NCBI GenBank assembly: GCA_022577435.1 | Contig: JAKOON010000002.1 | Coordinates: 1,240,001-1,304,000, forward strand | Direction of reading: 5' to 3' | Source of the DNA: Embiotoca jacksoni | Taxonomy: Eukaryota; Chordata; Actinopteri; Embiotocidae | Length of the DNA stretch: 64,000 nt | Part shown: positions 36,762 to 51,341 of the stretch, piece by piece | How positions within the stretch are numbered: the stretch's first letter is position 1 | How the letters are laid out: each line of letters opens with the position of its first letter | Made by a program: the position numbers and the translations under genes | Notes under the pieces: model-generated | The model's input: the letters and a program-made list of their open reading frames with translations, nothing else | Database searches by the model: none | What the model was told of the DNA's origin: nothing

Positions 36762-37070
36762 GGGCGGCACGGTGGTGCAGTGGTTAGCATTGTCGCCTCA
36801 CAGCAAAAAGGTTCTGGGTTCGAATCCGGTCCTGGGCCTTTCTGTGCGGAGTTTGCGTGTTCTCCCTGTGCTTGCGTGGGTTCTCTCCGGCTTCCTCCCA
36901 TCATCCAAAAACATGCACCTCAGGTCAGGTTACCTGGCGCCGCGCTAGTGGCAGCCTGCTGCAGCAGCTCCCCCCTGAGAGCCCCCCTGCTGTAGTGAAG
37001 AAATTTCCCCTCGGGGATTAATAAAGTGAATAAAATTAAAAAATTAAATTAAAATTAAAAAAATTAAATC
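36762..37070 (+). mobile_element. tRNA-derived SINE
   Basis: Starts gggcggcacggtggtgcagt and carries a perfect RNA polymerase III B box, GGTTCGAATCC, with an A-box-like tggtgcagtggtta about 45 bases upstream. It ends with aaatttcccctcggggatta, taataaagtg and an A-rich tail, a LINE-type 3' end. This is a very common fish SINE head. The middle differs from the versions I know. It is not a functional tRNA gene. Confidence 0.8.
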
Positions 37071-38079
37071 CCCGAATAATGCTAAATCTGCGCAGAGTTT
37101 GCACTGTTCCTGGAACAACCGGAATACAGTTTGATCAGTTGTGATCGGGTAAAAATGCTTTGAGGTTGATCAGACTTCCTGGAATTTCTAGATTTCATGT
37201 CATTTACTTACATTTTTGTGGATTGTTCAATTTGTGTTCAGGTTCTGTCTTTTTCTTTGTCTTCTCCACCAGTAAAACTCATTTGATTTGAAAAGTGGAT
37301 CAGCCAAAACACCATTACATCCGATCAATAAAGAGGAAAGCAACCATCATTATTGCAGGTCTGCCTCTGCCATCAGGCCATCACTATAACATACCACCTG
37401 CCAGATGGAAAACCTCTTAAATGTCTTTCATCCTCTCAGCCATTGATGCCCTGTATAAATCACATTTGGCAGAAACATATAAAATATTTTCAAAAAGCCT
37501 TTATGACTTTTTTTTTTTTACTTTTACTGTTTGAATGAGTTATATTTTCATCACCTCTTTGTCTCTACCAGCCATGCCAAAGAGGAATTTGTGTGTGATA
37601 CAAGTTTATTGAATCTACAAAATAAAGTTTACCTAATTAAGACCTTTATAAGTTAAGGTTCACAGATGAAAGCACTTCACCTCTGATGTGGAGATTTTAT
37701 GATTCAGTCAAACCCTGACAACCAAACAGGATGTAAACAAGACAGCATATTAGTGAGATTATCTCAACCACGTTATTGTAATACAACAATGAACAAAGAG
37801 CTACAATAAGTCCACACTGAGCTACAGATTTGGTCTTGACCTTATCATGTGTTCAGGCAGCTGAGAATTGGGAAAGTTGCCATCTGGGAATGTCCAGCTC
37901 TGGAGTCGAGAGCGTTCACAAACAGAAAACATTGGCGCCCTCAGAAATTCTGCTCTATATCTGCTGTCAGAACACAGAAAAGTGACAAACAACCTTGCCA
38001 TCATCCATATAAGTCAACACAAGATGAAATACAGCGTAATATAATGTCATTCTATCATCCGCCTTATTTATAAACTACT

Positions 38080-38145
38080 CTGAGATGACCTAGACAATGT
38101 AATGATTTGGTGCAATATAAACCAAAATGAATTGAACTGACTCGT
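38080..38145 (+). repeat. Retroelement-like 3' tail fragment
   Basis: aaactactctgagatgacct, gatttggtgcaatataaacc and aaaatgaattgaactgac resemble a common fish tail (CTGAGATGAC ... TTGGCGCTATATAAATAAAATTGAATTG). Confidence 0.4.
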
Positions 38146-38848
38146 TGGCTATAATGTATAACTACTGAGACCCAAGTTATGGAAAAAAACAGGTTCTAAT
38201 TAAAGTGAATCATGCAACACGTTGGAAAATTAGCCCTGATTTGGAGCAGCTGACATGTTCGTCTTCCTGTGGCACTTGTTTTGAGCAGTAAAGAAGCATT
38301 TTCACTTTCAACCAGCTCTGCTTGTCAGAATTTGACTGGGGCGGCAAAAGAAGCATGAGCAATTAGATACTCTCGCACTAAAAATTCTCAAAGGTATAAC
38401 TTGACAACAGCTTGCATTATACAGATTTAATTTTTTTTGCCTGAACCCTTGGCATGCTTTATTAGCACTATTAGCATTGTTAGGAGTTCTTATTGAAAGT
38501 GACGGCCACTGGGAGTGTCAAAATGTCACAGTATCCCTTTGACTTACATCCCAGATGGGGAATATGTGCTAGAAAATGACACTTTATTACCCGAAGACAC
38601 TAACAGAAGAGGTCTCTTTCTATTCAATTCAGGAGTGCACAGATAAGCACACGCATGCACACAACTCCCTTCAGCAGAGCCACATCTGTAGCCTTGCTTG
38701 TCAGATAGCAAGACAGGGAACAGTACTTTTTCTGCTGTCAGCCGGACCGGGCCGCCATCGTCACGTGTGTTTGTGGTTGTAAGGCCTCTTTAATCTTTCA
38801 CAAGCGTGATAGACTTGAGTTTCCCCTCTGCACCGCTCTTCCAAGCCT

Positions 38849-38852
<4 letters not shown>

Positions 38853-38913
<61 letters not shown>
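38853..38913. repeat. (AC)30 microsatellite
   Basis: Uninterrupted AC tract. Confidence 0.95.
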
Positions 38914-38914
<1 letters not shown>

Positions 38915-41371
38915 CTTGCTTCCCCTGCCTGCTCCTATCATAACCACAAGCTGCAACAAGTCCCTGGAACAATCGCTTGCTTCGTTCTTCATTCTCTTTG
39001 TTGCTTTTGCTCCCTTGCTCGCCATCTCTTTCATCCCTTTCTCAGCTCCCTCATCTTTTCTGTCCATCTATCTCGACTCCATCTCCATCTATCTCTATTT
39101 TCTTACCCTCCCTCCTCCTCTCATCAACTGTCACTGGAAGTAATTTAGCTTGATATTCAGTCTTATTTCTTTTAAAACGAGAACAGTTCTGCTGGTGGGG
39201 GTCCATAAAAGAGCTTTTAATACAGTAACAATTTACTATGAAACAAGGTGGAATAATGCAGATCACACAACTGGGTGTCAAAAAAAACCTGACAACTTAT
39301 TCACTTACAATGTTAAAATTAGCTGATTTCCATGAAAATAACGTGGAATCACCTCGCCCGTCGGCAGTTGAAGATTGCATTAAATTACTTGTTAGGGTTA
39401 GTTTTCATGGGGTTTCTCTTCGCTCCTCTCTTCTGACACATCTAGGTCTGGCTGTGCGCTAAAGCAGCAGCTCTCCGTTCCTCCCCGAGGCAAATTCTGC
39501 AGGCTGAAGCCCATGTGACGCTAATGACATCCACGCACTTCTGCAGAACGCCGTGTTACGGTGTGGCTGCTGGTTTGAATGTGGAATCAGCTATTGAATT
39601 GAGGGTAAGGTAGACTGTCCAAGGCGTGTCTGTCTACATGTGAGTAAATCTGTTTTTAAAATCATATAATGTAAGTAATTAGCATGAGTTCACGGTCATA
39701 TTCCTCTAATAAAAATGGCAAAATGAACATCTAACACGTGAGACTAAACAGCACTTGAAAAAAAGTACAATGTAAGACCGTAGACTATACAAAAATGGAA
39801 ATTGTGAAAGTGCAAATTCTCGAAAAAAGCTTGAAATAAGCCGCTAGACTCCAAATAAATATGTAATATAATAAATAAATAATGTAATATAAAAAAAAAT
39901 AAAAAAAAATTTCCACAAGTCCTTCTGGTGTTATCTGCTAAATCCACATATTGTGCTCTTGTGGTCATTCTGAAAATAATTCCATCATTTGTTCGATTAG
40001 GCCTCAAAAAGCGGTATGTTTTGGGGCGTGTCTGGTTTGATTGACATTCCTGTTGCGCAGTCAGATTTCCCGGATCAGTGGGCGGATGTAGTGTCCTTGT
40101 GTTCTGAGTTAGATCCACAGCTCGCTACTAGCCAGCTCATGTAAATATGGTCACTTGAAGTTTAAGAAATGTGGCTCACAATCCAATGGGTGACATCACA
40201 GTAGGATACTGCTTGTGTAAGACAACCTTACAATCTGTCACATCCTGTCACAAAATAATAATCATGTCAACAGACAACTCTCCAGGACAGCGTAGCAAAC
40301 TTTCTCCTCTTCTGATGACAGAACAATACAAAGGCTGAATTCCTGCATATAGGCTACGGAACTTCATGCTGTTTTTGAGGAAGTTGAATTGCAATACATG
40401 TAAAGTACTAATTCCTCATGCAGCAGTAACTCAGATGAATTTACTTGTTAGATGGTGGTATCTTATTAAAACCAAAATTACGAACGAAAAAAAAAAAAAA
40501 ATCCTCTTTCTGAGTATAGTACAGGATAAAGGATGATGAGGAAGCGGTTTCATGTTGTGTGGAAGCAATTGTGGTGAACAGATTCACTGCAGAAGCGAGT
40601 GACTCCTCTGTCTTTCTACATGTTTGGGGTTGCCCTGTGTAGCATGTGCCACTGAGGATTTCAAGGTGAAACGCAGAGCTCAGTTCGATGGAGACAGAAC
40701 GACCGGGGTAGAGGATGCATTCCTGCACCCAAATATAACTGCTGGCCCTGAGCTATTGTTTTCACACTTCCACCATAATAGTTTTATCTTGACAGCTCTG
40801 CGATGAGGACAAGTGAGGACAAATCTTCATCTCTGCAGCTCTATCGGCGATGTGTGTTTGTGAGCCTGTATTTGCATCTACACAGCATTTCACTTCCCTC
40901 GCAGTATCTGATTTGGCGCCACCGTTCCTCTCACTTGCTCCTCAGAGCTTCGGAAACAATTGCATTTCTCTTTTGTTTCCCTCTGCCTCCCTCTATCCAT
41001 CTGTCCCTCTCTCCTCCTGCTCTCTCTTCAACTTGTCACACACCCTCTCTCTCTCTTTTGCTCCCCCCCTCCCCCCTTGATGTACAAGCTCAGCTGACAC
41101 ACATGAGCAGCCAAGCAGAACACACTGTGTATAGCGCAGCCTAGCAGCGTGTGTAGGTGTGAGCGTGTGTACGTGTGTGTGTGTACGTGTGTGTGCTTTG
41201 CCCTGCAGTGAGTAGTGAAACTACTGCTAAACTAGATCAATTTGTCAAGAGCAGAGAGGTGTGGGCCTCCAGGACCACCGTACCACGGTCTTCAAGGTAA
41301 ACAGAGGAGCACGGATTTAAAAGTAAAGGGAAAGAATTTCAAGGATAAATTTCCAATAGATGCTACGCATA

Positions 41372-41507
<136 letters not shown>

Positions 41508-41663
41508 GATTCTGTTCCATTGGATCAGGTTGACTGGAGCAAACACCAGGAAGAAAGGATACTTCATCACTGCCACTCCTTCAGTGTGTGTGTGTTGACT
41601 TTGACAAAAAGCGGTCAAGACCTCAATGTTGACTGTGCATTTTATGTGTGTTTTAGTGTGTGT

Positions 41664-41668
<5 letters not shown>

Positions 41669-41742
<74 letters not shown>
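41669..41742. repeat. (GT)37 microsatellite
   Basis: Uninterrupted GT tract preceded by two tgtgtgtttta units. It is complementary to the CA tract ending at 41504, only 164 bp away. Confidence 0.95.
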
Positions 41743-41744
<2 letters not shown>

Positions 41745-42038
41745 AAAACAAGAGCCTGCCCCACCTTGGGAAGGCGACGACTCATTATAAAAAGGAGGAG
41801 CGCATATAAATTATCAGCTGCTGGCCCGAATGAACTAAATAAAGAAAACAATGCCACGGTGCGGTCACAGGGCGAACATCTACTGCACAGATGATAAATG
41901 TCTCTCTCTTTCTTTCCCCTTGCTCTCCTCCTCTGGCCTGTTGCCACGGCGATTAATTATGGGATGCAGAGAGAGGGAGAGATGAGAGTGACACATTTTG
42001 GACAGCCTTGCTTCAAAGGGCACAAGCTTATCACAGCG

Positions 42039-42039
<1 letters not shown>

Positions 42040-42125
<86 letters not shown>
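42040..42125. repeat. (CA)43 microsatellite
   Basis: Uninterrupted CA tract, about 300 bp after the GT tract at 41669. Confidence 0.95.
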
Positions 42126-42129
<4 letters not shown>

Positions 42130-44169
42130 GACACTCTGGGGCTACTATCATCACACACAGATATGAATCCCCATAGAGCCACACCTAACTATACAGGTGA
42201 GTGTAAGGAATAACTGTATGTGTGTGTCTATTTGATGATTTTTGTTTAACTTTATATCTGTTTTATTCTGGTTTGTTTGTGAGGTGACAGGACTTTAAGA
42301 AAAAGCAATTAAAAGGAAAGAGGAGGCGTGAATTATTAATTTGTGCTGGCAAGATAATAGGAAATGCGAAGGACTATGTACTAAAACAAATGAGATTTTT
42401 CATTAACTAATCTATCTCTGACAAAGTAGCTTTCACACTAAGTTTTGATGGGTAGCCTTCATCCCAGTCTTGCCTCTCGCCCATTCTCCTCCTTCTCCCT
42501 CTACTTATTCAGAGCAACCGGGGACACGAATCATCAGACTTACTTCATCTGGCCTTGGAAAAGATAAAAGCTGTAAGAAACCAGCAGTGACACGCAGATC
42601 ACCAGTGATCACATGCGCTGTCGCTGTGAAAACTGGCTTAATGAGACTTCAGTGACTTGTTAGCACCGGCAGAATCATTCAGGAGAGGTTCAGTGATATT
42701 CTGTTTTTTTGGGGGGGTTTCTTTAGACATCAAGTTCTACAGGAAACTCCACGACTGTTTGAGGTATTATGGGCATTTCCCCATTCCAGGAAGATACCTG
42801 CTATATATTACACACCTGCTGTATTACATGGTACGGCTGAAACATTACTTGATGTCACAACTACATAGAAAGAGTCACCAGCCTGTGTAAAAGGCTGGAA
42901 TTTACTTGTCTGAGCAACCAAATCAAGTTTACATAGAACGTTGTAGTTTAAGGATGCTAAATAGTAGTTACCTTGGCTCTGTCCATCTATTGGTCACAGC
43001 TTCAGTCTTTGTTGTGATTATAGTCTGGAAATCCTGCTCGCATGAAGGTTTGCTCAGCCACTCTAAGGGGCAGACCAATCAGACACCAGTGGGTGTGGCT
43101 AAGTGTGATGGCATTGAAGTCAAGCATTTGTTTCAAAATGTAGTTTCAGCAGTGGCGGTGTTAGCGCTAGATGAGGTAATACGAAAAATTGTAGCAAACA
43201 AATTGAGGAATTAAAGCCAGAGCAAGAAAAATAACAATTTATTTATTTTATTTTTTTATTCTACAATGGTCATGTGGGGAAGGGTCTCTGTTGTTTCCAA
43301 CTGTGAGTTGCGGCGCACACCATGCATCGTATGGTGGTCAGTGCTGATTGGTTTTCACTAGTTTCCAATTTAACCCGAGCTCTACGCCCATCAATATATA
43401 ACAACTGGAACCAATCCTCAGTGGAGTGTGTCCAGACATTATCTATTCACAAAGGGAAATTATGTCTGGTAATAAAAGGCTAAATAACAGCAGCAGCAGT
43501 TCAATACAGATATACTGCATTGGGTGGTTACTGACATAAAACTTGACTATTATGGTGACAAGTTGACCAATCGGTAGATTAAACGCTTGAAGATAGCTCA
43601 ACATTCATGAAGGGATTTAAAGAAAAGTGGCTCATTAATTAACAGAATGATGCATGATGTCTCATGTTACGTTTGAGGTATTTCAGTCTTGCTGCATGAT
43701 GCCACTGTTCTCTTCTTCCGGTTTTCTGCACTTCCTCTTTCCTCGCCTTCCCTGCTTCCTTGTCTTGGGAGCAGAGAGAGAAGTGGACAGTCAGATTAAT
43801 GATCTCAGCCTCTAACGCACTCTGTCTTCCTCTTTATGTCTATCTGCTGCTGTGTAAGAGCCTCGCGACTGCGTCGGGATGAGACACACAGGGAGAGCTC
43901 TGGCAACGAGGAGCAGCTCTCATATTTTTGGGTCTGTCTGTTTTCCCGCTGTGCCGTCATTTATCTCCACTTTTGCATATTTGTTGCAGCTGTTGACACG
44001 AAAAGTAAAAGTCACTTCCTTTAGCAAAGAGACAGTGCAGTCAGCCTTAAAGGAGCTTTAATGTAGTAGCACAGGTGGTAAATAACTACAAATGTGCATG
44101 TAAGAGCTGATAGAGCTGATACACACACGCCTTTCCTATGTCTGTGCATCTGTCTGCAGTCGTGTCTGC

Positions 44170-44170
<1 letters not shown>

Positions 44171-44207
<37 letters not shown>
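44171..44207. repeat. (TG)18 microsatellite
   Basis: Uninterrupted TG tract. Confidence 0.9.
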
Positions 44208-44208
<1 letters not shown>

Positions 44209-44999
44209 ACCCTACTCAGATCTGTAATTACAAAGGAGAGACGATAAGCCACTTTTTTTCCTCTCCTGTGGGAGCTCACAGCTAATTATAGAGCCAGCGG
44301 TGCTTCAAATTGCCATTTAAAACAGCCATACGGTGTGAGACAATAACACACTCCCCTGGTGGTGTCTGCACGGAGGTATCTTAGTAGAACCGATAGCAGT
44401 AGTAGCAGTAGTAAGAAATAATAATAATAAAAAAAAGAAGCTACACTGCAGCCCTGTTAGGCAAAAATGAGTGATTACCTGAAGATGAAGCCACATTTTA
44501 ACTGCTAAAATGTCTGAATTTTACAGCAAGTCGACAGCTGTGGCAGCAGATTAAGAATAGTCATTCAGGCTGGTGAGAGGTCAGTGGGCGGGGTAAGTCA
44601 ACACCATTTAACACATATCTTTCTTATCATCGTATTGTTGTTATTTGTTTAATATCAGCCCCCCTGTAACCAAACACAGAGTGATTTCTACTCTGTACAG
44701 CAGTCTGCAGAAAGAAACTGTAAGCCACTCAGCCGAGGAAGAGTTCAAACCCACAGAGACAAATTTCAGCATTTTAGTCAAGATGAAAAACAGAAAAAGA
44801 CAGAAAAAAACAAAAAAAGAGAAGAACCAAGAAGGGAGAGAAGAAAGATTTTGAGAGTTGAGAGGTATATAAGGTGAGAGAGAAGGATGGAGAGATAAGA
44901 CAGAATACACACAAAGAAAGAGTGAGGAAGGCTCGAGAAAGGACAAGGAGGGATTTTGTGGTCTGCTGTGGAATGTGCTTTGAGGGAGCCATCACTGCC

Positions 45000-45063
<64 letters not shown>
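45000..45063. repeat. (AC)32 microsatellite
   Basis: Uninterrupted AC tract. Confidence 0.95.
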
Positions 45064-45065
<2 letters not shown>

Positions 45066-45308
45066 CATGAATTAAACAATATTTATGTGCCTGTGGCCAT
45101 CTTCCACACACACAGGAATCCCTCTCTTACTTTATTTCTCTGTCGCCTAACTGCTGAAACCACAACAAAACGAAGAGGCCATGCGAGAATACATACATTC
45201 CTCATAAGTAATAGCAAAGCATGGTGTAATATTGGGTGTTTGTCCTATTTCTCAGGATCATGCACACACTTGTGTATACACTTAACTTAGCACCCACACA
45301 TCAATTCT

Positions 45309-45410
<102 letters not shown>

Positions 45411-45513
45411 TGGATAATATGGCTGCAGGTGGTACTGTAAGAGGATAAGATGAGAAACCACTAATGAGTCATCATTCAATTTATGTTCATTATTAACACT
45501 ATTACGAGAGAGC

Positions 45514-45518
<5 letters not shown>

Positions 45519-45572
<54 letters not shown>
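45519..45572. repeat. (TG)27 microsatellite
   Basis: Uninterrupted TG tract, 109 bp from the complementary CA tract ending at 45409. Confidence 0.95.
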
Positions 45573-45573
<1 letters not shown>

Positions 45574-45721
45574 TGGGAGAATTGATCTGGAAGCCTTGTA
45601 TATATAGTATGTACGTGATCCTAATTCATTGTGTTTTGTTGAACCCTCCATTAGTCTATTTTCTGACAACACTCTCTGGGGTTTACATGGGCCGTAACTC
45701 ATGTGTCAATTAATTGCCAGC

Positions 45722-45740
45722 GTGTGTGTGTGTGTGTGTG
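45722..45740. repeat. (GT)9 microsatellite
   Basis: Short GT tract. Confidence 0.85.
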
Positions 45741-46329
45741 ATAGAGTTACAGTCCATCAGTGTAATGAGAGTAAGAAGAGCTGTAACCAGACACCCATCC
45801 TATCTGTAACCAACACCAGGTTAGATACAGGCAGATATCAGTAGCATGTTGGGTCTGCCATCCCACTGCTTGTGCAGTCATTGGCATAAAGCCTTATGGG
45901 AGCTGTACTGAACACACTTGTTAAACACCGAACTTTGTTAGACGCTCTGAATTTAACAACTGCTGATTTATGTCTCCAATTTCCCAACGATCTGAACATC
46001 TTCACATCAACCACTTGTTTCTGGAGAACTTCATTATATAAGAAATTGAGCATGACTGTAGTTGTGTCATTTTACTGCTTTACATCTAAAATTAAATTTG
46101 TGTTATTGTAATGAATTAATTTGTCTCCTCTGATCCACATGATCAGTAAATACAAGGATAGAGTGAGAGCAGATGTGATGGGGTAACAAAGGTTGGACAT
46201 CGCATCTCTATCTCTGCTTGACTGTACTTAGTTTATTTTTTTATTTTTTTTTCCATTGGGAAAATCATCATGAGTCCAAGCAACACTAAAAGGTGACATG
46301 AAAATACTGCAGATCACCGACTGTCAGAC

Positions 46330-46665
46330 AGAATCCTCACAATCACTGCATCACCGTGCAAAACACAGGACTTTCCGCAAAGCCTGCGATTGTTAACGAA
46401 CCAAGCGACTACAGCGGTTGAAATGTTTTTATTCTGTAAACTGCTTGACAATTGGCAACCAGCGAAACCAAGCCACAGTCAAGTAAGGAGGTGAAGGCGT
46501 TTCTGTGTGGATGTTGACAAAAGGTCCCGTGTGTGTGTTGTGTTGAAGATAACGTCACGGTAGTTCCTTGCGTTGAATTGATGGGGTACTATCTGCGGTG
46601 GAAAACGACCTTGTAGTACCTGGTACTTCAACGAAATAGAGTTGAGTAGTAGCAGGTGAATGGGG
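46330..46665. mobile_element. Partial copy of the MITE found at 52205-52750
   Basis: Shared words in the same order and orientation: actacagcgg / actatagcgg, tgttgaagataacgtcac / cattgaagatgatgtcac, ctgcggtggaaaacga / ctgcagtggaaaacga, then cctggtac. The left end is not clear. Confidence 0.5.
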
Positions 46666-46679
46666 GCTTAAAAGTCACC

Positions 46680-46885
46680 TTGAGGAAGATGAATGTCTTT
46701 ACTAGATGTTGTGACGATCCAACAGAAGATCACCAAAGTTGTCAGGCCTCTGCTGACCATAAATGTATGTACAAAACTTCATGGTGATCCCTGATAGTTG
46801 TTGAGATATTTCATTCTGGACCAAAGTGGCAGACCAGCCGACTAACAGACTGACATACCGTCTACGCGGCCGTGCTACAAGGGTA
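46680..46885 (+). repeat. Fish dispersed repeat fragment
   Basis: gatcaccaaagttgtcaggc, tgtacaaaacttcatggtga, agttgttgagatatttcatt and ctggaccaaagtggcagacc are hallmarks of a common fish repeat, which usually continues with gaccgacc and agagccatgctgctagc. Element class uncertain. Confidence 0.6.
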
Positions 46886-49800
46886 GCGAGAGATCACCTG
46901 AGCGAAGAGTTATTTGAACCACAGATGATACCCAAAGCTTTAGTCGGGTTCCTGACAATGCACACCTCTCCACATGCAGAACATTTCCCATGACCGGTAA
47001 TCTCATCACAGTGCCAGGCCGTAACATGTACACGCACGTGCACGCACACACGCTGCAGCCCGTTGACCTTTCTTACCTCCCACCCACGTGTTTCAAGGCC
47101 TCTACTTATGCTATTAAATTCACTAACACCTCATAGGGTTTCCAGCTCTGTCTAATACAATGTTTAAAGGTTTTATGGTGCCAGGCAACAAATGGGACGG
47201 CAGCCACGACAAAGGGCCTCTGGAGTGTAACGCATACTAAACCAAAGTACTGGTTTTTATGAGTGCAGAATGGTGTTTACCAACCTTTAACAAACTTTCC
47301 AAGATGATAAAGATCTTTATGATGTGAATTCATCGTGAACATTACAGTGAGTAGCATCAAACTGAAACAAGTTGGTGGATTTGTTTAAGCGGCAAAAATA
47401 AATCAATGATTTTGAGCAAGTGAAATTGATTTTTGTTTACACTCCTGATTATACCAGGAGGTCGTGTGACGGTTTACTCCCCTTTTAATTTACTGCAGCA
47501 TCACTGCAGATGATTTCTGGCTGTAAAACGCAGCTCTTGCAGGCATGAAACCAACCGACTAGAGGCTAAGAAAGATTCCATCCTTCCCATTACTGCTCAA
47601 ACTGTATTTATGGATATCGGCTTTTGTTTCTGTCCTCGGCTCAATTCACAGCTGGTGGAAGGTTTAAAGCCTCGTATGCCACTATACAGCCGCCCACCCG
47701 CCCAGCGCACACCCGTTACGAAATAAAAACACACCCTCAGGCGTAGGTTTGAATATGCTTCCAAGCATAAGCAAATGCAAGCTCTCGAACATGACAAATT
47801 TCTCTTTACTTTACTGTCATCACTTTTTCCTTTGCTTTTCCCTGATGGGAACCTGTCATCATGTAATTCTTATTTTAGTTTATCCATTGATCTTTGCGTT
47901 TGTGTTTCTCTTGATGTCTCTATTTATTTGGATGAAAAAGACAAAAAAAAAGAAAAAAGAAGGTTATAACAGAACAGAGGGAAGTAATGAAAAGAGAAGA
48001 GGAAGTAGTGTGAGATGTGTGTGACTGAGAGTTTGCAGCATCTTCTGCCAATCAACCCATCCGTGGAATTTATTTCCAGCCACCAATTACAGAGGTGGCG
48101 ACAGCACCAATTTGATCTTCCATTATGTCCTAATGAGATTTGGATGAGTAAATGGATGGCGGAAGGAGGCAAAGCGGGAAGAGGAGGCAGAGGCTTTAAA
48201 GGACCATTTCAAAAATAACTTCTGATTTTGTAGTGGCTATTCCATACACAGCTGTACAGTATGTTCATGTCGCCTGCTTCAGTGCAGTTCAATTTCTCCA
48301 TAACAGTATTTATGGGCTGTAAGCCCAATAAATGGCAACAGTCGAACAGTTAACTAGCTTCAAAGTGATGTTTTTATAGGGTCAGAAATTATGGCTGATT
48401 CCTATAAAAACATTTTACAGTAACATCTGCACAGGAAGCAAATAGTAATGACAGTGATTTTGTCTTTGAATAACCTGCTATTATCAAACAAGAGAAATAA
48501 AAGCTACCAGCAGTAATATTGTCAATGGTAAAGCAGTAATACTAGAATCCGTGTGAATGGCAGAAGGTAAAGAGAAAGAGTACGAGCTTTGAAGAGAAGC
48601 TGAGCGAATGAAAAAACAGGGAATAAATGCAGTGAAAAAAGTTTTGTCACTAAATTTGATATTCTCCTCAGGCTGCTCTCTGCTGCTCCAAAACCTTTCC
48701 ACCACCTCCACCATGACAGAGCCGGGGTGCTGCGTGCGTCTCGCCCACCTGACAGAGCACTATCCCGCGGCTGATCTCCTGTCACACCCCCAAACCCTCA
48801 CACTCCTTAGCAGCTGTGGGTTGTGAATAAAAAAGGCATCAGCTCGAACGTTGGCTGTTGTAGAAGTGACAGCGTCATCATTTGAATCTGACCCAAGGGG
48901 CCCAATAGGGTGCACGAGAGCTGGGCTGTGTGAGGGCGCAAGGGAGAAAACTGTCAGCTGAAAATGTAGGGTTGTCAATAGTCATTTGTGTGTTTGTGTG
49001 GAGCATGTTTGTGTATTCAGGGCGACAAGTTTCTTTATGTTTGTGTAAACTGCAGCCAGTCTTTCAAGTGACTTTGACATGTTTAGCTTCACTTTAAACC
49101 AAAGGGAAAATGTGCCCAAGCCATTTATCAATCTCCTAATTCCACACCTAGTACAACAATGGCAGATTGTTGAAATCAGTGCTCGAGTCAAAATACAATA
49201 ACTCTGTTTAAAGAGGACTTGCAGGGTCAGTTACTGTATTTGTTATGGAGTAAAGCTTACGTGTATTCCCCTTTAAATCCTTGTGGTTGACTTGTACTGA
49301 GTGAAAGGTGTTTTCTTGAGGGTAATGACGAGGTCAAAAGCCCAACTTTACTGTTGCACATACATAATGAATTATAAAATATGATATATTACATAATATT
49401 ATAATAAACCATTTTACATAAACGGTTAGGAAAAAAATGGCAATTGTTTATCACATGGACTCTATAGCAGTTTGATTGACATAATTTCATATATCAACAT
49501 GCTTTTAGGTTCAACAGTTAATTAGCTTTACAAATTAAAAAAAAAATGTAGCACTACATGTATAATTCTTTGAGCAAATATCCGTACATTTGCCTGAATC
49601 TGCGCAAACTGTTATTTTTTTTTTTATTTCATATGTTTAATCCCCAAAGTAGCAGTAGAATCTGGTGATGACAATGTCAGCTGGATGGCAGCTTGCTGCA
49701 TCCTGTCAGTCCGTCCGTCCAGAGAGGCAGACAGCCCATAAAAAGGATGAAGACAGAAGGTGTGTAGGTGGTTGTTGACTCTACATTGCGTGTCTACATA

Positions 49801-50564
49801 TTGTACATGCTTGTGTTAAAACATGTTTGTTTGTACCACCTGACACGGGCATATGACGACGCTTACATCACGTGGAGCCACGCAACCACTTGGATGAATA
49901 AATGATCAATTATGCTTTACATCTCAACAGTCGTCCGGTCGGCCAACAGTGATTTTTTTTTTTTATGTGGTACAAATGGATGCTGTGTAACAATGTGTGA
50001 CATCTTCAATTGTTGACAACCAACATTAGGTCAAGTTTTTGGCACCTTGTCCCATGAAAAGCTTACTTCTGACCATCAGAATTTACTTTCCTGTGCAAAT
50101 TCACAAAACCCAGGAGATAATTTGTCTGTCTTTGGTGAGTCATGGACGTTCTTCTAGTGCTATCTGACCAGGAATTCCAGTTGGGCTGACCGCTGGGAAC
50201 ATTTCCTCCTCAGTCATGAACCCGTCTGACTTTTTTATGTTTATTTATGGAAACTTTATGCCACAGTACTTTACTTTTAGAATAGTAAAATGTGTAATTG
50301 TTTTTTGTTTTATCCTCTAATTCTGTTTGTTAATGTCATAAATTGACAATAAAAGCTTCAAGTTTATTTATTTTTTTTGTCATTTTTGTCCTGCTCCTGT
50401 CCATTTGACCTCTTCCTTAGAGTATTAATAACAAATATTGTTCGAATTTTGAATAACCGTTATGTTATGCTCTATGCAGAAATACAGTGGGAAAACAACA
50501 TGATGGTTAAACTGTGTACATGTACCTGCATATGGAAAATGTGGTTATATGCCAGTCTCAACAG

Positions 50565-50651
<87 letters not shown>
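50565..50651. repeat. (GT)43 microsatellite
   Basis: Uninterrupted GT tract. Confidence 0.95.
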
Positions 50652-50653
<2 letters not shown>

Positions 50654-51289
50654 GTAAGCTAGAGAGGAATGCGGGCATGTGTTGATTCCCTTTTTTTGCT
50701 GTGGGTGGGCCTCGGTGTGTTTTGTGCCAGGCAGTAAAAGCCACCAATCCAGCTCAGAGGGCCCTAATCCCTCCATCCTTCCTATATTTCACCAGGTCTT
50801 TCATTTTTTTTTTTTTTTCTGGCTCTCGTCTCATCTGTTTGCTTGAAATGTTTTTTTTTTACCGTTTTCCCCTTGGCAGACCACATGGTTACAAAGAATC
50901 AGACAAATAAAAAAAAAAAGATAAAAAGAGATGGAAAGATAAAAATCAGGACTCAGAGAAACAAATAAAGAAATGAAAGAGAATTTGGAGTGTGCAGACG
51001 GGGGAAGTTTTGCCCTGCGGAGACAGGAAGTTCAGCGCCAGTAGAGACGAATGGAGAGACAGAGGGAGGGCAGAAGACAGCGCGAGGAGAGATGGAAACG
51101 GCCCAGTGGAAACCATGATGTCATGATTAGTGAGGTGCGACCATCCTGCAGTCACATTGGCACCACATGGACGCCAGTGGAAAGCGCGCGCACACAAAAT
51201 GTCTCTGTCTCTGCCTCTGCCTCTAACCGATCACAGCTGCTGCAAGAAACAATGCGGCCATTGTCACTCTTAACCTCCCTTATGTGCAT

Positions 51290-51293
<4 letters not shown>

Positions 51294-51332
<39 letters not shown>

Positions 51333-51341
51333 TACATACAG
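51294..51341. repeat. (CA)n(CATA)n microsatellite
   Basis: CA tract passing into catacatacata. Confidence 0.9.

Noticed and set aside
36762..36850. tRNA gene with a perfect B box
   Set aside because: Sequence before and after matches a fish SINE head and there is no plausible cloverleaf acceptor stem.
48522..48826. Overlapping frames on both strands near 48.5-48.8 kb considered as a plexin upstream exon
   Set aside because: None contains the sema blocks expected before ILVN, and no donor in the required phase was found.
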